A stretch of 29,427 nucleotides of DNA from Asterionellopsis glacialis (GCA_014885115.2 WKLE02002041.1:656-30082); one strand, 5' to 3'; counted from the first letter of the stretch, positions 1-9,169 are shown. Translations and numbers: made by a program. Notes: generated by a model from the letters alone, not told the origin.

Positions 1-506
1 ACAACTTACTAGTGGAATTCCACTTAGACCAGCTTTGCAGTTGAGTTACAAAGTTAGAGACATAAGTTTACCAAAGAAATAAAATGCTTATCTTGCATTA
101 CACAGTAAAATTGCACAGAACACAAATTAAATGGAAAAAAGAGGAAATGGAAATTTGTAGGAGTATTCAAATCAATGTATGATATTCAAGTTGGCCAGTT
201 TTGCACTATTAGCGGGCCAACAATATTCAATACATAGTGTAATTTCAACTGGCAAGTTGAAATGACTGGCCAAGTTGAGGGTATGCATTGCTGCATTATT
301 CTGCTCCCAGATGTAAAGAAAGTAAAGGAAATACTGACTAAGAATTTGAGTGCATTGTCAAAGATTACAGCTTTGACTTCAACTGATAATGGAAACAATG
401 TAAATGATGGAAACATTGATGGTGGATATGATTCTTCTTAATTTTGTATAATTATGATTCTTATTATCAAATACCTATTACCTTAATTCTTATTATCAAA
501 TACCTA
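1..506. other. Non-genic flank of the transposase relic
   Basis: I see no convincing gene here. It is AT-rich and holds short repeated words around TTGGCCAGT (191-199) and its inverted copy ACTGGCCAA (265-273). A short plus-strand ORF at 262-441 (59 codons, Asp/Asn/Gly-rich end) converges on the transposase. It could be the tail of an accessory ORF of the same element, since PIF/Harbinger elements often carry a second Myb-like ORF, but it shows no recognisable domain. A 29-bp tandem duplication lies at the right end. Confidence 0.4.
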
Positions 507-513
507 TTACCTT
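457..513. repeat. 29-bp direct tandem duplication
   Basis: A 28-bp word beginning ATTCTTATTATC occurs at 457-484 and again at 486-513, giving a period of 29 bp. The copies look identical, so the duplication is recent or slippage-prone. The second copy overlaps the stop codon of the minus-strand transposase relic (507-509). Confidence 0.9.
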
Positions 514-1589
514 TTAATTGAGTTATTTTTGCCATGCAGCCACACAACATTGTTTCTATGCCACTTGCTGTCAAAGTGTTCCACTAATTTCTTTTGGAAA
601 TATTCCTTTGACTGCTTCCTTACCATCCTCCATGTGTTGTTATTATTATCCTCACTTGTTTGTACATCACCATCACTATCACTATCAACATGATTATCAT
701 AATCATCCTCACAAATTCTATCATTTCCAAAAACCATGCCTGCTGTATTGTAACTATGTAGTTTTGAAGGTACAGCAAGTCTTTGTAAGACAAATGTTGT
801 CTTGGGATCATTTGTATCAATATTACCCATTTCTCTAAGCCAGTCGCTTTTGTTCCACTGGTTGTCATATCCATCAACTTCCAATAACCAATTGTGAAGA
901 GCACAACAAGTACACCATACATTATTGACTGCTTCTGTTCCTAATAATTGTACACCTGTTTTAAGAATTCCCCACTTTTGTTTAAAAATCCCAAACATAC
1001 ATTCCACATCCTTTCTCATGGATTCAACCCACACTGACCATCTAAGTTCCTTTCTGTCAAATGTTACTTTCATTGGTGGCATGGTTACAGCCCATTTTCT
1101 ATCACCATTATCAGAAAGAACCCATGCACCTTTATACTTTTGTTCTAAAATTTGTTTATTCTTGTTCTCTTCCAATAAAACAAACTCAACATCTGACAAT
1201 ACTTTTCCATTATGTATTCCAGATACAAAGCTGTCATAGTATAATATTAAAGTCTTATCATTCCACCTTACAGGATGTCCTCTTGTTGTAGCTAAAATTC
1301 TTTTCTGGTGATTTGATGTAAGGTTGTATGTTCTAGCAGCATTAACTAGTTTTAAATATTTATGATTTTGTTTAATCTCTGCTGGTATTCTTGTTGCAAG
1401 TACATGAACAGCATTGGTGGATCCAACAGCACCATCTAGTCCAGCTAACATAAATTCATGCATGTGGGAGACTATTTGTACATCAAATTTTGCGGGTGTA
1501 ACTACATATTCATCAAATAGGACAGTCCAACCAAACTTGATAAATTTATGAAAAAATACTCTGTGAGTGTCTTCACCAGGTTGGTTTGT
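507..1589 (-). pseudogene. Truncated PIF/Harbinger-like (Plant_tran, DDE) transposase
   Basis: The frame is open for about 360 codons and matches the DDE endonuclease family common in oomycetes and diatoms (Plant_tran/DDE_Tnp_4 type). Landmarks in order are THRVFFHKF near the start, GLDGAVGSTNAVHV (first catalytic region), GHPVRWNDKT, FDSFVSG-like YDSFVSG, VLSDNGDRKW (second Asp), ESMRKDVECMFGIFK (the acidic third residue), and TCCALHNWLLEVDG. The family normally has a further N-terminal stretch of roughly 100 residues or more; here the frame runs into copia sequence near 1575-1592 and no ATG is present at the left end of the protein, so it is truncated. The first catalytic Asp of the GS-x-D motif reads Asn. 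The C-terminus is acidic and Asn-rich. It is a relic, not an active transposase. The family call is firm; the exact subfamily is not. Confidence 0.85.
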
Positions 1590-2539
1590 CACCGGCACCG
1601 AAGCACCTGTTCGAAGTGAACCAAGATAACCCTGAATATCTAGATGATGAGACCACCGAGATTTTCCATCATTTCACTGCAAAACTGCTGTTCCTATGCA
1701 AGCGCACAAGGCCAGATATACAAACTGCTGTATCATTCCTATGTACAAGAGTTAAGAAACCTGATACGGATGACTACAAGAAGCTAGCCAGAGTCATGAA
1801 ATATTTGAGAAGTACGATTGACCTGGTACTCACATTGGAATCAGACAACCTCAATATTATCAAATGGTGGGTAGATGCATCACATGCAGTACACCCAGAC
1901 ATGCGCAGTCATACAGGAGGAATGATGACCCTCGGAAAGGGAGCTGTCTATGCCACTTCGACACGTCAAAAACTGAACACAAAAAGCACCACCGAAAGTG
2001 AACTGGTAGGTGTAGATGATGTTATGGCTCAGGCGCTATGGTCACAGTACTTCATTAAGGCACAAGGTTACGATGTGGACAAATCACTAATATATCAAGA
2101 CAACCAAAGTGCCATGCTTCTCGAAAAGAATGGTTGAGGTTCAAGCAGTAAACGAACAAGGCACATCAACATTCGATATTTCTTCATGACTGATCGCATC
2201 AACTCAAAAGAAGTAGGAGTAGAATACTGTCCAACTGAGGAAATGAAGGCCGACTATTTTACTAAACCATTACAAAAAAGCGCATTCCAGAAATTCCGAA
2301 ACGATATACTAAACATTCAAGACGATCCTATAACCAAACAGTCACAGGATGGCAGGAGTGTGTTGAGGAAAAACAAATCAACGGTACGCACAAATAAGAA
2401 TAAAGTTAGATTCGGGAATAACCCGTACTCTATCCTAAACTACAATGAGGAAGAAGATCCAGCATTGATGGACGTACTTGAACCGAAAACACCTCAGAAC
2501 GATAATCATCGCGAACCGATCAAAATAGCAACGGAATAG
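1589..2539 (+). pseudogene. Ty1/copia pol remnant (RT end plus RNase H), CoDi-like
   Basis: One reading frame from 1589 to the TAG at 2537-2539 carries the C-terminal part of a copia polyprotein. Landmarks are KLLFLCKRTRPDIQTAV and KLARVMKYLR (end of reverse transcriptase), then RNase H: WWVDASHAVHPDMRSHTGG, KLNTKSTTESELVGVDD, YQDNQSAMLLEKNG, RHINIRYFF and EYCPTEEMKADYFTKPLQ. The frame is broken by one in-frame TGA at 2135-2137, inside RNase H, where related elements have a codon before Gly-Ser-Ser-Ser-Lys; the frame is otherwise intact. Gag, protease, integrase and most of RT are missing on the left, where the sequence changes abruptly into the transposase relic. A basic, Lys/Asn-rich tail follows the RNase H. 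It resembles diatom CoDi elements as I remember them. Confidence 0.93.
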
Positions 2540-2654
2540 AAATGATAGGTAGGATATCATCCTCATAATATTTTAAATTCTCCGGTTACAATCGACTTAC
2601 AACCACTCGATCCTGTCCTCTAGGTAGCATCGTTGCTTTAGGGGCACGATAGCC

Positions 2655-3000
2655 TGTTGACTAGGTTCGTAGTTTCAACAGGTTGGGTGGGTGGTTTTGC
2701 ACAAATGGTGGAGGAAAAAGTCACTTGAGTCTCGAGCCTAGGAATCGAATTGAACAACTTGTACAGTCGCATCATAGTGAAACCGAGATGAGTGTGACTA
2801 CGATGTGTCTCTTTTTATATATATAAATGGGAGTTCGGTTGCAACTTCAAGTTCGGAATCAAAAAATTCGTTCGTACCCTTGGGATTTGTTTCTATGTAC
2901 CATCTGTCAGTGTTAACGGATACCGTTAACATGGAACCTTGATTCAATGGAATCCTACGATTGCTAGGGAGTGCAAATTGTTACTTTTTGTATTATACAA
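2655..3000 (+). mobile_element. Putative copia 3' LTR
   Basis: The copia frame ends at 2539, and an LTR is expected about 100 bp further on. A TGTTGA start at 2655 follows a short AGGGG purine run. A TATA-like tract (TTTTATATATATAAATGGG, 2812-2830) sits where a U3 promoter would lie. Two inverted repeats are present: CCTGTTGA/TCAACAGG at 2653-2660 and 2675-2682, and a 21-bp palindrome with 9-bp arms at 2911-2931 (TGTTAACGG/CCGTTAACA). No second LTR is available for comparison because the 5' half of the element is gone, so both borders are guesses. Confidence 0.4.
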
Positions 3001-3850
3001 GTTTCATTGTCGGCCACGTACAGGTACCAGATTCGATGTAGGTACACGAACGAACACAAACGAACAACATGATTCATACAACATGATCTTTGTTCTTTGA
3101 TCTACTACTATTTTTATCATTACCAGTACAAACCAGTTCTACATACTAACTGTACGGGCTCGTAACTGATACCCAGGTACAGATTGTTCCACAGTACTTG
3201 TATACCTGGAAGGTACACTATTCGTCATACTAGGTACAGTACGAGCAGGTACAGGATACCTGGTATTCTCTTTCTTCGTTTCAGGTACAGCTGTATGGTA
3301 GTAATACTAGGTGCGTAATAAAAAACAAATGCTACCTTAGGATGTAAAACAACTACCAGGTACTAACAGACACCGATTACGGAGTAGTAATGGTATGAAA
3401 AAACAAAGCCTAAAGAGTCCCCAGCTACTTCCTAAACATTACATTATAATACTGATATCTATAATAAATTATATAAGGTATCCTCTGATTCGTTATTTAG
3501 CTATATTGATATGTCGCTATAAAAATCCATATATATGTGGAAGTTCCAAACAAATCAAATAGGAGTAATTATTATAAAATTTCATCGTAGATGATGACCT
3601 CTGAAATTGGGGACAGGACATAGTGGTGAACCTTTTCTCTCTAGCACCTCTATAGGGGGTATGTACTGAAGGACTTACCAGGTACTTCGTTGGCCCTATC
3701 TTGAACTTGTTCATGAATACGACCATAATGTAACTGTGCCGGTACGACCTAGGTCATAGTTCCTAAGTCTTACAGGTACAGTTATTGTACCTACTGGTAC
3801 CTAGTACCCTAGGAGAGGACTACCAGGTAAACAACTTCATATTGGTACGT
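3001..3850. repeat. Gene-free stretch dense in GTAC words (CAGGTAC, CCAGGTAC, GGTACC)
   Basis: No protein frame of interest is present. The palindromic word GTAC occurs about twenty times in 850 bp (for example 3018, 3024, 3042, 3177, 3213, 3234, 3249, 3285, 3360, 3682, 3742, 3776, 3787, 3797, 3804), where about three or four are expected by chance. It usually sits inside CAGGTAC or its complement GTACCTG. The copies are irregularly spaced and in both orientations. The same word cluster recurs at about 8510-8565 and 11066-11162. Confidence 0.7.
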
Positions 3851-4064
3851 AGTAGTATTATTATTTTTTTCATTTATTGCCTTTTATTTTTTATTCCGCA
3901 TGTCTTCTCTCTCTCTATAGAGGACTGCAGTATGACGTCTCTCTAGAGAGACTAGTTCTATTTTCTCCAGATGCCGCAGTCTCTCATATATGCAAGCACC
4001 ATTAGACTCTAGAACAAGCAATTTAGGACCATAGGATAAACTTGGAAGCCATTATACCAATACA
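3851..4064 (+). promoter_or_regulatory. 5' flank of the ABCG gene
   Basis: This 214-bp leader has a T-rich run (about 3860-3895), a CT-rich run (3904-3916) and a perfect 16-bp palindrome GTCTCTCTAGAGAGAC at 3937-3952. No TATA box is obvious. It is called regulatory by position only. Confidence 0.35.
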
Positions 4065-6522
4065 ATGGTTGCATCTTCACACCAGGAAATTCGAAACCAA
4101 TGCACCTTAGAATCTTCGCTCAAAGAGGGCCGAAACGTATGCACCGCAGAGTCATCGCTTCGATTAAGCCGACATGGATGCACTCCAGAAAGATGTTGTC
4201 TTCGATGGTCTAAAATTTCGAAAACAGTAGAAGTCCGCACAAAATCTGCCGGCTTAATGAGCTTCTCTATCTCCCGCACACAGACAACAAATAGCAAGAA
4301 AAACGATGATACCAGAAAAGTTATACTTAACCAAGTAACTGGGTATGCAAACCCCGGAGAGGTTTTGGCAATCATGGGCCCATCTGGATCCGGCAAGGTA
4401 TGGAGCGCAATTCGCAGTTGCACGTCAGTAACTCTTTTCCTGTTTTTCAATTTCTGATTTTCTATCTTCTTATCAAAATTTATGAATATCAATTACAGAC
4501 AAGTCTTTTGAATGTAATCTCTGGGCGTAGCCCCTATGATGCGGGCAATATTGTTGTACAAGATGGTGACCAGCGAATAGTTGCGAACCGTCGAAAGGGC
4601 GGCGGAGCAGCGCTAAAACGATTGAAGCGAAGAGTTGGATATATTACTCAAGAAGACTGTCTATTTGGTCATTTGACTGTTCGTGATCAGGTGAATTCCC
4701 GGAATGTGGAACGACTAACTTTGACTTAACTGTGTTATTATGCATATCCTCATTAACGGTTGCCATCTCTTCGTCTTGTGTCGTTCACGCTTTGTTATCT
4801 TATATAGCTAACATACACTGCACTGCTTCGTTTGCCACCATCTCTGCCGGTGGCTGAAAAACACAAAGAAGTCGAGCAACTCCTTTCTAGCCTTAGACTT
4901 CGAAAGTGTGCGGACACACAAATACGGCTCATAAGCGGAGGCGAAAAGAAACGTGTCAATATTGGCACTGAACTCCTATCCAATCCACTACTTCTTTTAC
5001 TAGATGAACCCACCACAGGACTTGACTCCACTTCTGCAAATATACTACTTCAAATGATTGCTGATCTCGCAAAGGACCAGCACAAAACTGTCGTCACGAG
5101 TTTGCATCAGCCAAGCTCACGAATTTTTCATACCTTCGATCGGGTACTTTTTCTAGCAGATGGATGTGTTGTGTACCATGGGAATCCCTCTAGCTCGATC
5201 GACTACTTATCAGACTTCGGCCACGAATGTCCCCGCGGATACAATGCAGCCGATCACTGGATGGACTTGCTTGTCGATGAAAGTGATGTACAAAATGAAG
5301 ACTTACTAGATTTGAATTCCATAGACGAAGAAAACTTTTCACCACCAAACGAGTTTCATGAAAAAAATATCACGCAAAATTCTAGAAAATCTGGATTCGG
5401 AAAGCGTAGGAGAAGCACTCTATCTGCGCTGCTTGATGCATCATTAGAAACGATCATGTCAAGGAAAAGTTTGAGGGGTCGACTTATCCAAGAGTGGAGA
5501 AACACTCAGACTGAAACCAGCAACATAGCTGATGCCACAACACTGCCCGACACACCTGTCTCAAATAACACCCGTGAAACCCTTTCCTGGCTTAAACAGC
5601 TCTCGATTTTAACGCACCGAAGTATGAAAAATAGCCAATCCGCTATTTTTACCTGGATCAACATTTTGAAGAGTGTCTTCGTTGGCCTAATGGTAGGTAT
5701 GCTGTGGTTCCAAGTTCCCTGCACTGAAGGAACCATTTCCGACCGTAATTCTTACTTGTTTTTTACGGTGCAATTTTGGGTTTTCAATGCCCTTTTTGCT
5801 GCATTATTATCATTTCCTACCGAGCGAGCTGTCATTCTGAAGGTAAGAGAACCACTCGATTGTAGATGATGTATTTAGATAGACAAGGCATTCTCATAAG
5901 AGAACATTATTCTTACTCTACTCGTCCCATGTAGGAACGCGCCAGTGGATCATATCATCTTAGCGCTTATTTTTTATCCAAGACAATAAGTGAAATTCCA
6001 GTACGTTTAGCATTACCATGCATCTACTGGTTTATATCATTTTGGATGGTGGGGGTGAATGAATCTTTTTCGGAATTCATAGGCATTCTTGGGTTCATTC
6101 TTCTTGGGGTTATTGCGGGAGACTCGATTGGTCTTGTTGTTGGAGCCTCGTTCTTGGATTTCGAACAGGCCTCTGCTACTCTAGTGGTCATTACGGTAAC
6201 GTTAATGATCAGCACAGGTTTCTACTTAGACCACGTCCCAAATTTCATGTTGTGGACAAGCTATTTATCACCATTCAACTATGCCTATATGGGAGCAGCA
6301 CGGCTTTGCTTCAGCAGGAACGTTCCGTGCGATGCGAGCGAAACACTCTTTGTCTGCGGACAACCTGGAGTATATTCTGCTACTCCAGAAGATATCTACG
6401 AGTTTCTCGGCATCGATATGTCTATATGGTTCAATGTCGTAATGCTTTTTGCTTTGACCATTTCCTTTCGAACCTTAGCTTTTTATATATTTAAGAACAA
6501 GAAAGATGTCGGAAGAGGTTGA
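4065..6522 (+). CDS. ABCG-type half-size ABC transporter (White/ABCG subfamily)
   Basis: Spliced as 4065-4397, 4499-4690, 4808-5842 and 5935-6522 (introns of 101, 117 and 92 bp, all phase 0, GT-AG), it gives 715 aa, a usual length for a half transporter with the nucleotide-binding domain first. Visible landmarks are Walker A GPSGSGK-TS at about 105-113 (the first intron falls between Lys and Thr), Q-loop YITQED, signature LISGGEKKR at about 216-224, Walker B LLLLLDEPTTGLDS at about 236-249, and H-loop SLHQPS near 275. A polar linker follows, then the ABC2 membrane domain (from about 440) with ERASGSYHLSAYFL and SPFNYAYMG, the usual ABCG landmarks. The family exports lipids, sterols or other hydrophobic compounds as a dimer; the substrate here cannot be read. 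The N-terminus carries three 13-residue repeats. The start was chosen as the first ATG in the exon frame. It converges on the DOT1-like gene with 137 bp between stops. Confidence 0.95.
4092..4208 (+). repeat. Three 39-bp tandem repeats coding the ABCG N-terminus
   Basis: Units at 4092-4130, 4131-4169 and 4170-4208 encode RNQCTLESSLKEG, RNVCTAESSLRLS and RHGCTPERCCLRW. Each begins R-x-x-C-T and keeps an acidic or polar middle. Units 1 and 2 match at about two thirds of bases; unit 3 has diverged in its second half. The 39-bp period keeps the reading frame. Confidence 0.75.
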
Positions 6523-6659
6523 AAATGAAATAAGCACAAAAAATGCTGCAAATAGAGATTTAAAGATAATGCAGTTAAAGTAATAATGGACTCTATACAT
6601 ACTTGGGTCTCCCTGTCCCCTTTCCCACACTAAACCCAAGCTTTCTTCTGCATTGCCTT

Positions 6660-7943
6660 TCACTTCTCGTTGTTCTCTGGTTCTACACACATTACAATTT
6701 TGCTTGAACGTGTACGACGACCACAAGAGTATTGGTTATGGATCTGTGAGTCGACGAAACTTTTCACTTCATCCACACTGCTTCTGACTAATCTCCACGC
6801 CTTCTCAAATACTGGGTCACATGCTATCTTCTTCTTCTTATTTGTCTTGCTACTATACGCTCTGCTGGATGAAAAACCCTTTCGCCGGTAAATGTAGCCC
6901 ATGTGACCCTCACTAGATCCATGCATTGAGGTTGGGGCCTGTACCAAAAGCTCTACAGAGAAACCATATCTATCAATAATGATTCTTGGAGCGTGATAAC
7001 AAATCAAATAAAGAGATTCACTCTTATTGAACATATCAGACAACTTACGCCACAACTTAGGTGGAAAGCTATAAATGCAGGAGAAATCAAAACTTAGATT
7101 TTCAGCAACACTAACAGAAAAAGCACTCTCGATAAAACCAAAGCATGTCAGCGTTACTTACCCAATGCTGAACATGTAAACATGAGTGAAAGGATCAAAA
7201 GTATTTGCTTCCATAATATTTCCGTGGTCAAAAACGCAACGATGTTGAACAGTGCATGCTGGATCCGGTGGCTTGCCATCGCGTTGCTGCGAATGGGCGG
7301 CATTTACAATCTGACTAAGATTGCTCATTCCCAACATCCACCTGACTCGTTCCATTTCAATCCCGTAACTGAACTCCACACCCGGATCTTGAGCTACATG
7401 CAGGCTCGGTTTTCCTAAACCTGACCCTACATCGATAAAGCGAGAAGAGGACGTGAATTCTGTATGCTCCTTCATAAGATCAATCATTTTTTGCATCGAT
7501 CCAACAGTAAGTTCACCGTAAATAGCTCCAAACGAGCCATTCCCCCCTATAGCACCTGTCTGTCGATGAATTAATTTGTAAACTTTGCGAGTATTTTCCT
7601 GGATGTGAATCATATCTGATGCTTTATGGCCAAACCTAGATTTTGACGGCATGGAATCTATGTCACCATCGGACTCAGAAGAAGAAGTGGCAGGCGATGA
7701 TGGAGCTGGAGATACAGGCATCACAAGAGCTCTCCGTGCCGAGCTTTTGTTTTCAACATCATCAAGGTCTGTGTCCTTATGTGGAACCATGGAAACAGGC
7801 GTGACATTGGCTGGTGGCGGAGTTTTGACAACAGAATTCCTGGTCTTCTTCACTGGCGAGACATCGAAGGAATGATCAGCACCGTCTGCATTGCTAGCGC
7901 TAGCGTTTCTCTTTCTTGTTGAAGTATGATTATCGTTCTTCAT
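6660..7943 (-). CDS. DOT1-like histone lysine methyltransferase (SAM-dependent)
   Basis: Exons 7943-7162 and 7068-6660 (minus strand), with a 93-bp GT-AG intron at 7069-7161, give 396 aa. Joining them creates an uninterrupted FSIGFPPKLWRKLSDMFN across the splice. Residues 1-115 are a basic, Ser/Pro-rich disordered leader with KR-rich patches that may localise it to the nucleus. The catalytic fold follows: YGELTV at 142-147, SAM-binding motif FIDVGSGLGKPSLHVA at 169-184, acidic post-I strand GIEMERVRW at 194-202, HGNIME at 240-245, and DPFTHVYMF at 250-258; after the splice come LICYHAPR, IIDRYGF and SMHGSSEGH. This order fits the DOT1 domain family, whose characterised members methylate histone H3 Lys79 on nucleosomes. 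Substrate specificity is inferred from the family only; related diatom paralogues may act elsewhere. A basic C-terminal tail could bind nucleosomes or DNA. Confidence 0.92.
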
Positions 7944-8671
7944 GACCTCAATGTATTCTTGGCTAGACTTTTTTTTTAAATGCGCACCGTGATCCCGACT
8001 AACACGATGATTCCACGGCTTCCTTGTGTGTGTACCACTTTACCTCGACCGATTTGTAAGTATCGCAGAACAAGCAATAGAAGAAGTGTAGCCGCCCATT
8101 TGAGTTTTTGGCGAGGCGGATCAATGACAAGAATCCAAGAAAAAAAGCGCGAAGCAGTCTCGTAAACTATTACTCTTTAAAAAATAATTAACAGCCTAGA
8201 AAATATTAAATATTTTATTTTTTCATAAGTGGATATTTAAGGTGAATGATTGAAAAACATTTTCTGTATTTAATATTCACCCTGTCTACATCTTCATACT
8301 TTTCATATATATTTTTATCTTACATTCATAATAAAATAATATTTCATTGACGTAAGTGCCTTTCATATTATTCTTCATGTGGTATGGATAATATTCACCA
8401 TGCGCTTCTCGGTCCACGCTCATTGCGTGCGCATGCTCGCTAAAAAATTGAAAAGCAAAGGTTCCACGGGCCGCCTGACGAGACACAAGTTGGCACGGTA
8501 GTTCTCTACCTGGTACCGGGTAGAACTCTAGGACCTACCTGTACCTGGTACCTGGTACGTACCTTACAGGAGCTAGGCCTACAGGTAAAAAAACAATGTT
8601 AGTTTTGTTCGACAACCACGTCGCAAAGAGACTATACCTCAGTCCGTATCTAGAGTCTTGGACTACTCAGA
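7944..8671. promoter_or_regulatory. Divergent intergenic region, DOT1-like / small protein gene
   Basis: This 728-bp gap separates two divergent start codons. A 61-codon frame at 7980-8165 looks non-coding. Positions 8170-8345 are strongly AT-rich. The word TAATATTCACC occurs at about 8272-8282 and 8389-8399, with an inverted partial copy GGTGAAT at 8240-8246. The right end holds a tight GTAC cluster. No TATA box stands out. Confidence 0.4.
8505..8590. repeat. GTAC-rich repeat cluster
   Basis: Five GTAC tetramers lie within 50 bp (8513, 8541, 8548, 8555, 8559), mostly inside ACCTGGTACC. The words match those at 3001-3850. It lies about 80-160 bp upstream of the small gene's start codon. Confidence 0.7.
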
Positions 8672-9103
8672 ATGATGACAACAGCGCGAAGTTCAGGTTT
8701 AAAACTGATAACCGTCGAAGACAGTCCTGCACAGGTTGGAGAAATCGGGAACATTAATATGAAAGGAGACAATGAAATAAAACAACAGGAGGAAGAAGAG
8801 TGTCCTCTCTTCATGGAAGGGTTACCAACTGATTTTTCCACGAATGGGCAACTTGCCGCCATCGCGAGTCTTTTGCAAGAAGAAGACGATGACTCTACAA
8901 AAAATCCTAGCCGACTGCGGCAAGAATTAGAAGAAGACCATAATTGGAAACAATGTTATGATACAGGATCATCATCCAAGTTGAGAAATGAAAGACGCAG
9001 AAGCCGACGTGAGAATCCGTACCAGCGGCCAAACCCACCCAAGAAGAAGCGCGAAGCAACTGTTGGCGAGGCCAACTTATTCCTGAAAATGTGGAAGCTT
9101 TGA
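8672..9103 (+). CDS. Small uncharacterised nuclear-type protein, 143 aa
   Basis: A single exon opens with tandem ATGs at 8672 and 8675 and ends with TGA at 9101-9103. Residues 45-70 hold ECPLFMEGLPTDF followed by LAAIASLLQEE, which reads like a short conserved helix-forming module. The middle is acidic (EEDDDS). Residues 105-130 are strongly basic (RNERRRSRREN, PPKKKRE), a plausible nuclear localisation signal. The protein ends GEANLFLKMWKL, which also has the look of a conserved tail motif. I recall similar short ochrophyte proteins but cannot name a family or function. Composition and codon use look like coding sequence. The tail-coding DNA is duplicated just downstream. It is convergent with the RimP-like gene. 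Confidence 0.7.
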   Translation: MMTTARSSGLKLITVEDSPAQVGEIGNINMKGDNEIKQQEEEECPLFMEGLPTDFSTNGQLAAIASLLQEEDDDSTKNPSRLRQELEEDHNWKQCYDTGSSSKLRNERRRSRRENPYQRPNPPKKKREATVGEANLFLKMWKL

Positions 9104-9169
9104 TGCTTGAAATAGACGCGAAAAACTATCTACGAGGCTAGCTTGCTTCCGAAAATGTGGAATTTTTAA
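9050..9169 (+). repeat. Tandem duplication of the gene's 3' end, stop codon included
   Basis: The last 13 codons of the small gene (9065-9103, GEANLFLKMWKL plus TGA) recur 66 bp downstream at 9131-9169, reading YEASLLPKMWNF plus TAA. The word GAAAATGTGGAA is exact in both. Similarity seems to extend leftwards to about 9050 and 9117 with a 1-nt gap. The second copy lies after the stop and is preceded by an in-frame TAG (9113-9115), so it should not be translated. Confidence 0.75.

Noticed and set aside
518..1291. Several plus-strand frames of 76-106 codons opposite the transposase
   Set aside because: They are antisense shadows of the transposase frame, rich in His, Tyr, Cys and Ser runs from its acidic codons.
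2735..2765. tRNA-like B box (TTCGATTCC on the minus strand)
   Set aside because: No A box, no acceptor pairing and no cloverleaf could be drawn around it.
7980..8165. 61-codon ORF in the DOT1-like / small gene gap
   Set aside because: Short, with no domain, and its composition matches intergenic DNA.
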